A DNA stretch of 12,539 nt from Gracilaria caudata. Taxonomy: Eukaryota; Rhodophyta; Florideophyceae; Gracilariales; Gracilariaceae. The DNA is taken from NCBI GenBank assembly GCA_030374735.1, contig JASCIV010000773.1, positions 1 through 12,539 of the forward strand, given 5' to 3'. A model generated the notes under the pieces. It searched no databases. It was given only the letters and a program-made list of their open reading frames with translations, and was not told the origin of the DNA. Shown in pieces: positions 1-6,864 of this stretch (its first letter is position 1; each line of letters begins with the position of its first letter). A program made the position numbers and the translations under genes.

Positions 1-926
1 GCCAGGGGAGGGGGCAGCAGGAACGCAATTCGGCGGTGGCAGCGGGGGCGCGGTGGAGGGTGTGTTCGCAACGGATGCGGTGTGCGGGTATGAACGACGT
101 CTGCCTACGTGAGACGGTGGCGGCGCGCGTCTGGTGGCACACAGCGGCGAGGCGGCGCCAAGGCGGCGTCGTCAAAACATGGCGTGTTGCCGGAAAAAAT
201 AATGGCAAAAGTAGCGCGCTGCTTACAGCGGGCGTGCCACACACATACAACGCTGGCTGAAAACGGAAGCGCGCGTGCCCTTCACGCGGGGGTGCGGGGG
301 GGGAGGGGGGGGTGCGGGCCGACGCGTGTGGAAGCAGCTCAACGCCGCCCCGCTGTAAGGCGCGGGGCAACCGCAGTTTCCGCGCGCGAGCGAGTTTGAC
401 ACATGGCGCGCGTGCGCGTGGCCGCCGGCGCCGCGGCGCGTGCGCAGCTCGACGCTTGCGTTCGGCGACGCGCGAGCGCGCGCGCTGCCGCGCTGCCACA
501 GCGCAGCTCTTCGGGCTGCCCGGGTGTGCCAAACAGCCTCCTGCGTTCGACCCGCGCTGCCACGCACAGCGTCGTCCGCCGTCCGCCGTCCGCCGCCCGC
601 CGCGCGCGCTCCGGCTGCATCACGTCATCTTGTACGCGCGCGTCGCGCCGTTCACACGCTGCGCGCGCTCATACAGCGCGCTCACGCGCGTCCGCACTCA
701 GCGCGCGCGCCCCCCCCGCCTCCGCTGTCATCAACCCGCCGCGGTAGCCGCGCCAGTAGCGCGCCCGCCCGGCCCCGCTTCGCCTCGCCCGACGCCGTCC
801 AACGCCGCCAACCCTGTGTCCTATTCCCCCTCCTGCCCGCGCGCCCGTTCGCCTACGTGCCCCCCCACCCGCGCCTGTTGTACGCGCTCCTCGCCGCGCG
901 TCTCTTCGCCCGCCCCCATCGCCGCG
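1..926. other. GC/CpG-rich non-coding region upstream of BRX1
   Basis: No gene is supported here. The stretch is very rich in CG, GCGC and GGC runs, especially from about 390 to 900. Such composition keeps several frames open on both strands and yields Ala/Arg/Pro-rich translations without domains. One of these frames runs continuously into BRX1 from position 312, but BRX1 homologues begin close to the Brix domain, so the extension is most likely a composition artefact. The region probably contains the BRX1 promoter and 5' leader, and perhaps the end of an unseen upstream gene before position 1. No TATA-like box or tRNA could be recognised. Confidence 0.6.
288..318 (+). repeat. Putative G-quadruplex-forming G-tract block
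   Basis: Five Gs (288-292), TGC, eight Gs (296-303), a single A, eight Gs (305-312), TGC, and three Gs (316-318). There are four G-tracts of at least three, separated by 1-3-nt loops, and the order is nearly mirror-symmetric about the central A. This satisfies the usual G-quadruplex pattern. It lies about 610 bp upstream of the BRX1 start. Whether it folds or has a regulatory role is not shown by the sequence. Confidence 0.6.
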
Positions 927-1772
927 ATGTGCCAGCCAGCCGACCACGCGTCCCAGCAGGAGGCCCCTCCCGAGCCGCCACGTACAGCCAACTCCACCCG
1001 GCTGCTCATGCTTTCCACACGCGGTGTCACCACGCGCTTCCGTCACCTCATGGCCGATCTGCAACGTCTACTCCCACACGCGAAGAAGGAGTCTAAGCTG
1101 GACGCCAAGGATCGCCTCCATATTGCCAACGAGGTAGCTCAGCTTCGAAACTGTGACACAATTCTCTTGTTCGAGTCCCGCAAGCGCCAAGATCTGTACC
1201 TCTGGCTCGCCAAGTCTCCCTTTGGGCCATCCATCAAGTTTCATGTGGCCAACCTACACACAATGCAAGAGCTCGCCTTCCCGGGCAACAATCTCATGCA
1301 TTCGCGCCCACTACTCACTTTTGACTCTCACTTTGACTCGTCTCCCATGCTCAAACTCATCAAAGAGATGCTTACACATGCATTTTGCTCCCCTTCTTCA
1401 CACAGGCGCACCAAACCCTTTGTCGATCACATCATCTCCTTCTCCATTGTCGACGGTCGAATCTGGTTTCGACATTATCAGATCGTTGACGCTGCGCTCA
1501 ACGAGAAGAACCTCAACAAGAGCGTCGACTCTACTCTGGTCGAGATCGGGCCGCGCTTCGTCATGGCCCCTATCAAATGCTTTTCGGGTGTCTTTCAAGG
1601 AGCCACTCTGTGGCAAAACCCGTCCTACATCGGTCCAAATGAGATACGTCGTGCCATGCGTAAACGTGCCGCCGACAAGAACATCCAACGTGTGCAACAG
1701 AGACAAAAGCGTGCCAAACACCAGCAAATCAATACTATTGTACATGACCATATTCACAAAGTGTTTCGCTGA
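927..1772 (+). CDS. BRX1: Ribosome biogenesis protein BRX1 homologue (Brix domain)
   Basis: Encodes 281 residues. BRX1 is a nucleolar assembly factor of the large (60S) ribosomal subunit that binds pre-rRNA in early pre-60S particles. The Brix domain runs from about residue 24 to 235. Recognisable family blocks include the STRG...RHLMADL stretch (residues 30-45), LPHAKKESKLD (49-59), RKRQDLYLWLAKSPFGPS (85-102), SRPLLTFD (126-133), PFVDHIISFSIVDGRIWFRHYQI (164-186) and LVEIGPRFVMAPIK (204-217). A basic C-terminal tail (RRAMRKRAADKN and onward) matches the family. The ATG at 927 was chosen because it gives a length close to yeast BRX1 and a short Pro-rich leader. An upstream in-frame extension is open but looks like compositional noise. 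No intron is needed. The assignment is firm; the exact start is less so. Confidence 0.95.
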   Translation: MCQPADHASQQEAPPEPPRTANSTRLLMLSTRGVTTRFRHLMADLQRLLPHAKKESKLDAKDRLHIANEVAQLRNCDTILLFESRKRQDLYLWLAKSPFGPSIKFHVANLHTMQELAFPGNNLMHSRPLLTFDSHFDSSPMLKLIKEMLTHAFCSPSSHRRTKPFVDHIISFSIVDGRIWFRHYQIVDAALNEKNLNKSVDSTLVEIGPRFVMAPIKCFSGVFQGATLWQNPSYIGPNEIRRAMRKRAADKNIQRVQQRQKRAKHQQINTIVHDHIHKVFR

Positions 1773-2824
1773 ACCAAATTATAAACCTCTACACCGCCAA
1801 ACCCGCCCCGACCGCCACCACTTCGTTTTGCGTGCTGTTACTTGGCGCCTACCCGTTGTGTCGTTATCGCCCTTTTCCTCTTCTTTTCATCGCCTTAAGT
1901 AACGTGAAAACCCCTTGTTACCAACAAGTTTCTACAACCACGTACAATGGTCTCAACAGCTGACGTGTCCCCTTAACGGTCCCGCATACAAGCCCAACGC
2001 AACGAATAACAGTACTTCACCACCACGCGGCGTTGCGATAACGCGACACCAGGACGAAAAGTTTCATAACTCCTGGTGCCCCCAAGTTCCGTAACCCCAC
2101 GGAGCTTTGCAATCTGAGACAGCGGCGGACGTTATTTGCGATATTGCCACCGCACTTTCTAGTCGACGCATTCAGCTGTGCTAGTGCACCCATCACAGAT
2201 CCGGACCATCTCCCTGCACGTGATGTAACGAACCAAATACTTTCAAAGTGACAGTTCTCCACAAGAGCAGAGTATCTTTGTACAAACTAATGTTCGCCTT
2301 CTCCCCCAGGCCAATGACCGTCCTCGAGTAGTTCTCGCTTTTGTACTCGAAATCTGTGTGGTTCACCATACACACTACCCTGGAATGAGAGCGAAGTGGC
2401 TTCAGCTCTCAGTGCAGTGCTACGCACAGGAGATGCGGAGCTGTGGGCAAATCCCATTGCGCAATCCCGATAACTCTGCACATCATCCCCAGTCGGTGGA
2501 GCCTGGCGATTCTTGCTGCGCTGTAGAAAAATCATCGCCATGTACATAGGAGACACTCCTGCAACTTCGCAACAAGTAAGGCAGTTTGTGTCTGTCTTTA
2601 GAAGTGTATGCTTGTTGTCTCACACACACCCCAGCCTCCGGCCGCTGTCAAGCTTAAAGAGCGTAGAAGCTGCTGGCCTACAGCAACCGCCAGCGAGATC
2701 TGTTCAGCATTTTTGACAGAGTGCAGAGCAGAAGCGCTCTAGGTCAACTCAACAGTCAAGATTTGCTACTAGCTCTTCCTCTTGGTTAGGCCGTTTTTTG
2801 TTTGCAACGGCTTGACGAGCGAAG
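1773..2824. other. Intergenic region between BRX1 and the GTPase gene
   Basis: About 1.05 kb without a supportable gene. Base composition drops sharply from the GC-rich region upstream. Short open frames exist on both strands (for example 2017-2262 and 2287-2556 on the minus strand), but none has domains, repeats or a convincing composition. The region should hold the BRX1 3' end and the promoter and leader of the GTPase gene. An 8-bp-arm inverted repeat lies at 2047-2078. No tRNA or other RNA gene was recognised. Confidence 0.55.
2047..2078. repeat. Inverted repeat, 8-bp arms
   Basis: CACCAGGA at 2047-2054 is the exact reverse complement of TCCTGGTG at 2071-2078, separated by a 16-nt A/T-richer loop. 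It lies about 275 bp past the BRX1 stop codon. It may be a 3' UTR hairpin or a chance palindrome; function is unknown. Confidence 0.4.
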
Positions 2825-3985
2825 ATGGAAAACAAAGTGATTGTGTTGGTAAGTGTGTGCAGCGAGGTTCTTTCAAATATGTTTGGCACTGCGCAGCGGA
2901 TGTATGAGCGAGTGGATATGCTGAGCTAACCTCTGCCTCATGACGACAATGCTGCTGATGTGTGTCTCGTTTGATGCGACGTTTGTCTCTTGAGCTAGGG
3001 TAACCCAGGATGCGGCAAGAGCACTCTTTTGAACACCGCTCTGGGTGGCGTGTACTTCGATTCCGGGACGAGCGTTGGCCATGGAATCCTACCATCACGG
3101 GAAGAAGTGAGAGATGGTGCTACCACGTACGTTGACACTCCTGGTTTAGACGATCCGTTGTTAAGGGACCAAGCTGCACAATATATCAGCAATCAGCTCT
3201 CACGTGAAGGAATCGTAAAACTAGTGTTTGTCATGAAATGCGATGACCTCAGGATTAGAGGATCAGATCAGGCTGCGCTGAAAATGGTGCTAGACTCTCT
3301 TCAAGAAAAGGGGATAGAATGTGACATGCGGTTCAGCATAATCGTAAACCAGCTTTTCGATTATGAGATCAATGCAATCCGAGAGGACGCTGCAGTGCAA
3401 ACCAAGATCCTGTCATTCATCAACGGCGGGTACAAAGTCAGACATGTAGGCTGGTTGCCCATGGAACCAAATGCAAAGGGGAAGAGTGGGGCGCTTCTCG
3501 GCTGTCGCGAGAGGATTTTGGCCTTCTTCGAAGCTGCGCCGTATATCGTAATGGGAAGAGGTATGCAAGTTGACATAAAGCATGATCGCTTCGATGAAAT
3601 GAGGGCACAGATGTCAAGCGTGATTCGAGGTCTACAGAATGATGTGAGTAAGCAGCATCAGCTGTTACAAGAAAGAGACAGCATGCTAGTGCGAGTGAAG
3701 GATGAAACAAAGCATCAGCTTCAAACCTTGAAGGAAGAGTCTCTGATTCTCCTGCGCAATATGGAGCTACAGATGCAGCGGTCAAGGAGGCAAACGCTGC
3801 AAAAACAACGTGAGGAACAAGAAGCAGCTGCAGCATTTGAGAGGGAGGCGAGAAATCCGATTGGCTCACTCCCTTCGAAAGGAAGAAAGAGAGCTATATT
3901 TGCGGGAGCATGTACTGGGGCTACAGCTGGAGCTATTATGGGGAAAGTAATCGTACACCTGAGCAGCAGTGGTTACTTGATTTAA
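2825..3985 (+). CDS. AIG1/IRG-like P-loop GTPase with coiled coil and hydrophobic tail (two exons)
   Basis: Spliced CDS join(2825..2848, 2999..3985), 336 residues. Exon 1 encodes only MENKVIVL and exon 2 resumes with GNPGCGKST, so splicing creates a textbook beta-strand plus Walker A (G1, residues 9-17). The G3 motif is DTPG (54-57) after a hydrophobic strand. A conserved-looking strand (VKLVFVMKCDD, 81-91) follows. Where the G4 motif is expected the sequence reads SIIVNQL (121-127), so canonical NKxD is not present. Residues about 205-290 are charged, Gln/Glu/Arg-rich and probably a coiled coil. The C-terminus (about 306-333) is a Gly/Ala-rich hydrophobic segment that could insert in or dock on a membrane. 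This G domain, coiled coil and tail layout resembles AIG1/GIMAP-type and IRG-type GTPases, which act at membranes and often in defence, but I cannot assign the subfamily. The start has a favourable context (A at -3, G at +4). Codons are less GC-rich than in the flanking housekeeping genes. Confidence 0.8.
2849..2998 (+). other. Phase-0 GT-AG spliceosomal intron in the GTPase gene
   Basis: A 150-nt intron with a GTAAGT donor directly after codon 8 and a pyrimidine-containing CTAG acceptor. Removing it joins TTG (Leu) to GGT (Gly) and restores the strand leading into the P-loop. A candidate branch site, CTAAC, lies at 2926-2930; other TGAY-like sites are nearer the acceptor. Without splicing, exon 2 has no ATG near its start, which supports the intron. 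It is the only intron I can support in this window. Confidence 0.85.
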
Positions 3986-4858
3986 ATGATTCTGGTCGTT
4001 CCGCACTTGCTTGAAATGGAAAGGTGATCATCACCGATGAATCAGAGCCATGTCAGTTATGGAACTGATCGCTTTAGGTGTGTATAAAGACAGATAATGC
4101 TGAGAAGTGCTTAAATTTCGATTCAGCGTGTTGCACGTGTAGTGTGAAGGTTAATTTCAGCTTCCTCCCCGTGTTTCGCATCAACGTCGACTCGAACATG
4201 AATCTGTGGTCTAAGCCCTCCACTTGCATCGGAGAGTGGATAAGATACTCAAGCTTCTCAGATTACTTCGTCGGAGGATTTTCTCTCAACATCCATCTTC
4301 CATACTGCTCGTAGTAAGGATTCCTTCGTACGAGCACCCCAGAGCGGACGGCGCTCGCGGGGAAAAAGACGCGAAATGGCTGCCGAAACGGCATTCATTG
4401 CACATTCATGAAAGGGCAAGGGACCAATTTGCGTCTCTATTTACACAGTCTATCGTATGAGCGAAATCCGAGCACGAAGACACCTCGCGTAGCGCAACCT
4501 TACGCGCAGCCCCCCTGGATGTCGTGTGAAGGAAAGGCACCTGATACGTGTACCTTCCTACGAAGGTAGACTGCATACTGTACCTTCGGCAGAAGGAAGG
4601 TATCACTGGAAGGTGCAGTTCGGAAGTTCCTACAAGGGTAGATACGTGTTCGCCAGGCAAGATGTCACCTCGCCGAATCCTCTTGCCCAGACCACCACGT
4701 TGCCCTCGCATCCATCGAGGAGTTTTTGCAAGCTCTACCAGCACACTCTCCCCTCTGTGCCCGTATCGAAACTCGATTTTGCTCTTCTCCTGACACTGCT
4801 TTTGTGGATCGGTGAGGCGGCGGGTGCACCTTGGCGGCCATGTGTACGAAAGCAAACA
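3986..4858. other. Intergenic region between the GTPase and ankyrin genes
   Basis: About 870 bp. A near-palindrome GGTGATCATCACC sits at 4023-4035, just past the GTPase stop. Small open frames at 4078-4314 and 4224-4460 have no recognisable features. From 4493 the reading frame of the ankyrin gene is open without a stop but contains no in-frame ATG until 4859. Its translation includes short repeated VPSxEGR units and a hydrophobic stretch just before the ankyrin start. It may be a 5' leader, a missed exon, or chance. Confidence 0.5.
4551..4642 (+). repeat. Cluster of TACCTTC / GAAGGTA direct and inverted repeats
   Basis: TACCTTC occurs at 4551-4557 and 4581-4587, and each is followed by its reverse complement GAAGGTA (4562-4568 and about 4596-4602), giving two potential hairpins 30 nt apart. 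The 16-mer TTCCTACGAAGGTAGA (4555-4570) recurs as TTCCTACAAGGGTAGA (4627-4642), 14 of 16 identical, with GATACGTGT beside each copy (4543-4551 and 4641-4649). All spacings seen are multiples of three. The set lies about 220-310 bp upstream of the ankyrin start. It may be regulatory DNA or the trace of a coding repeat. Confidence 0.55.
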
Positions 4859-4953
4859 ATGTCTGCCAATCCTGTCGACGTCAAAGCGTTGCACTCAGCT
4901 GCCGAAGCCGGCGACTTGCAGCTCGTCAGCGAACTGCTGTCGCGCGGCGTTGA
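4840..4953 (+). promoter_or_regulatory. Overlapping upstream ORF at the ankyrin gene start
   Basis: An ATG at 4840 in a strong context (GGCGGCCATG, G at -3) opens a 37-codon out-of-frame reading frame. It runs over the ankyrin ATG at 4859 and stops at TGA 4951-4953. If the transcript starts upstream of 4840, ribosomes would have to bypass this AUG by leaky scanning, which could dampen ankyrin protein output. If transcription starts between 4843 and 4858 it has no role. The transcription start is unknown. Confidence 0.35.
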
Positions 4954-6091
4954 CGTGAACAGCAAACACGGAAACGGCCGAACTGCTTTGCACGTCGCGG
5001 CTTGGCATGGACAGGCGAAGGTGGTGTCGGCGCTGCTGGAGCGGGGGGCAGACGTCAACAGCAAAGCCACCGTACCTTCCTTTTTCGGTGATATTTCTGT
5101 TGACGACACTGCTTTGCACAGAGCCTGCGAAAATGGACACTCAGAAGTCGTGTCGGTGCTGCTCTCGAGCGGCGCTGATGTGCACGCCACAGACAAAAAC
5201 GGCCGAACTGCTTTGCACTTGGTGAGCGGCGGAGACGGGTATTCCCGGTCTTCCTTCTCCGATTCGCAGAGACGTGTGCCAGTAGTGGCGGCGCTTCTGG
5301 CGCGCGGTGCTAACATACACAAGCTCGATCACTCAGGAAACACTGCGCTTCACTTAGCCGCGAAGTCAAGGGGCGTGCATGTGGCAGAGATGTTGTTGAG
5401 AGCCGGCGGCAACCCACTCTGCCGAAACGACAATGGTGAGACACCGCTGTCGCTGCTACCGCCAAAGAGCATGCTCGCGGAGCAAATGTCCATCTACGAA
5501 AAGGAGCAAGCGGAGTTATGTCAAAGTTTCAGCGCTTTAGCGTCTGAGTCGCAGGCGGATAAGCAAGTGGTGTCCGCTGAGGACGCTATACCCATGTTGC
5601 TACAAAAGTTGCAAGTCCTTCTTGATAGCCGAGGAGGCGACGATGTCACAGTGACTGAAGATGAGATAGAAGATGTCGTCATTAAGCACATGAATCATAG
5701 GACTGGTCAAGTGAGCGTGGATGCATTCATGAGATCGTTTTGCGAGACACGGAATAAATGGCCAACACCCCAACCAGAGCCCAGGGAATTACGAGAAAGG
5801 TTTCGGAATGCCACAGGGTCAAAACCCGTGCTGAGGATCAAGGTGGCAAAGCCGCTATTGCATGCGTTATTTGAGGATTCTAATACTCTCGCCACATTAT
5901 CATTTATGCGAACAAGAAGCGAATGGAACGATTCAGAAGTGGATACGCTGCTCAAGAATAACGGCCCGGCGGAAGATGTTCTCGATGAGGAAGGATTTGT
6001 TGCTGTGGGAATGAAAGTTTTGTTCGTGGACCGAAACTTGAGCTCACACGAGCAAGATTTCCCCGATAAAATAGATTCACTAAACCTGTGA
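4859..6091 (+). CDS. Ankyrin-repeat protein with unassigned, weakly EF-hand-like C-terminal half
   Basis: Encodes 410 residues. Ankyrin repeats fill the first half: about residues 4-36, 39-70, 82-113, 114-157 (with an insert) and 159-190, plus a partial sixth (192-200). Hallmarks are repeated TALH and LL..GA(D/N)(V/I) motifs. An 11-residue insert (TVPSFFGDISV, 71-81) separates repeats 2 and 3. The second half (about 205-410) is mostly helical-looking. It holds two stretches resembling degenerate EF-hands: around MNHRTGQVSVDAF (278-290) and VLDEEGFVAVGM (374-385). Both lack most calcium ligands, so calcium binding is doubtful. There is no clear membrane segment after the chosen ATG. The ATG at 4859 is the only in-frame Met before the repeats and has A at -3. 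Ankyrin repeats mediate protein binding; the partner and role are unknown. A 22-nt exact repeat between repeats 2 and 4 points to recent internal duplication. Confidence 0.85.
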   Translation: MSANPVDVKALHSAAEAGDLQLVSELLSRGVDVNSKHGNGRTALHVAAWHGQAKVVSALLERGADVNSKATVPSFFGDISVDDTALHRACENGHSEVVSVLLSSGADVHATDKNGRTALHLVSGGDGYSRSSFSDSQRRVPVVAALLARGANIHKLDHSGNTALHLAAKSRGVHVAEMLLRAGGNPLCRNDNGETPLSLLPPKSMLAEQMSIYEKEQAELCQSFSALASESQADKQVVSAEDAIPMLLQKLQVLLDSRGGDDVTVTEDEIEDVVIKHMNHRTGQVSVDAFMRSFCETRNKWPTPQPEPRELRERFRNATGSKPVLRIKVAKPLLHALFEDSNTLATLSFMRTRSEWNDSEVDTLLKNNGPAEDVLDEEGFVAVGMKVLFVDRNLSSHEQDFPDKIDSLNL

Positions 6092-6864
6092 TGAAGTCAA
6101 TCACGGCACATATAGTGCTCTTGTAGAAAAGTATGGCGCATATTACCTACCATCAAGGCACGCACGTGAACGGCGACGTCATGTGAATGTTTAACTGCCG
6201 AGGTCAAGTTGTTCAGATGGTTTCCTCCCGTTGCAGCACCCGTCAGCAAAGAATGCTTGTACGGATGTTAAAATTTGTGGGTGCCATGTACCTTGTACCT
6301 TTGTACGCATTGTTTGCTTCGTGATGTGGACGTACTGCACATCCCTTACCCTACGTTTGCGTGAGATTTACTGCTAGCAAACCTTATCATAGGAAGAGTG
6401 TTATTGACTTTTTGTTTCCACCAATGCGTCTGTCGATGACAGCGCCCTCTTGTGTTCCTTGTAGAAGTCCTATACAACGTTTCTCTTGTTGACCATAAAC
6501 CTTCACCTTCATCACGTTATTCCGATTAGTATATTCGACAAGGATTTCACCTCGAGATACGCGAATCCCTGATAAGCAGCAAACACGGGCTTAATAACAA
6601 GCTATAACAATCAAGTTGTAATTGTCACTGTCTCCGGTCTATGTGCACTTTGACGGTTTCTCCGTCGCAACTCTCCTACATGAGTGCTTCCTGTTCAAGA
6701 GGACAAACCCGCAAAAGACAATTCTGCACTTGCTCGGCAAGCAGCGCGTGGTGTTCCTTCGCCAACATGGGACAGTCAGAAAAGTGTGCCTTCAACGATG
6801 CTCTCGTTGAATGTATTTCATTATCGGAAGCAGGCATCGGGACGCTCATGTAACAACTTTTTCA
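6092..6864. other. Intergenic region between the ankyrin and NDRG genes (convergent 3' ends)
   Basis: About 770 bp between two converging genes, with moderate to low GC. Several short open frames near 6622-6881 have no recognisable domain and overlap each other, so I do not call a gene. The only structured element noticed is a run of GTACCTT-type units at 6286-6308. It should contain the 3' ends of both flanking transcripts. Confidence 0.5.
6286..6308 (+). repeat. Short tandem TGTACCT-type repeat
   Basis: Three consecutive units, TGTACCT, TGTACCTT and TGTACGC, occur about 200 bp past the ankyrin stop codon. The core GTACCTT is the same as in the motifs upstream of and inside the ankyrin gene (4550, 4580 and 5072). 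Confidence 0.5.

Noticed and set aside
36..747. Several overlapping open frames on both strands in the first 750 bases
   Set aside because: All are Ala/Arg-rich, overlap each other, and contain no domain; high GC explains them.
2017..2716. Small open frames on both strands between BRX1 and the GTPase
   Set aside because: Short, mutually overlapping, without recognisable features or a clear start context.
4078..4460. Two small plus-strand open frames after the GTPase gene
   Set aside because: No domain or compositional support; one only shares a short RIPSYE stretch with the repeat cluster, which is reported separately.
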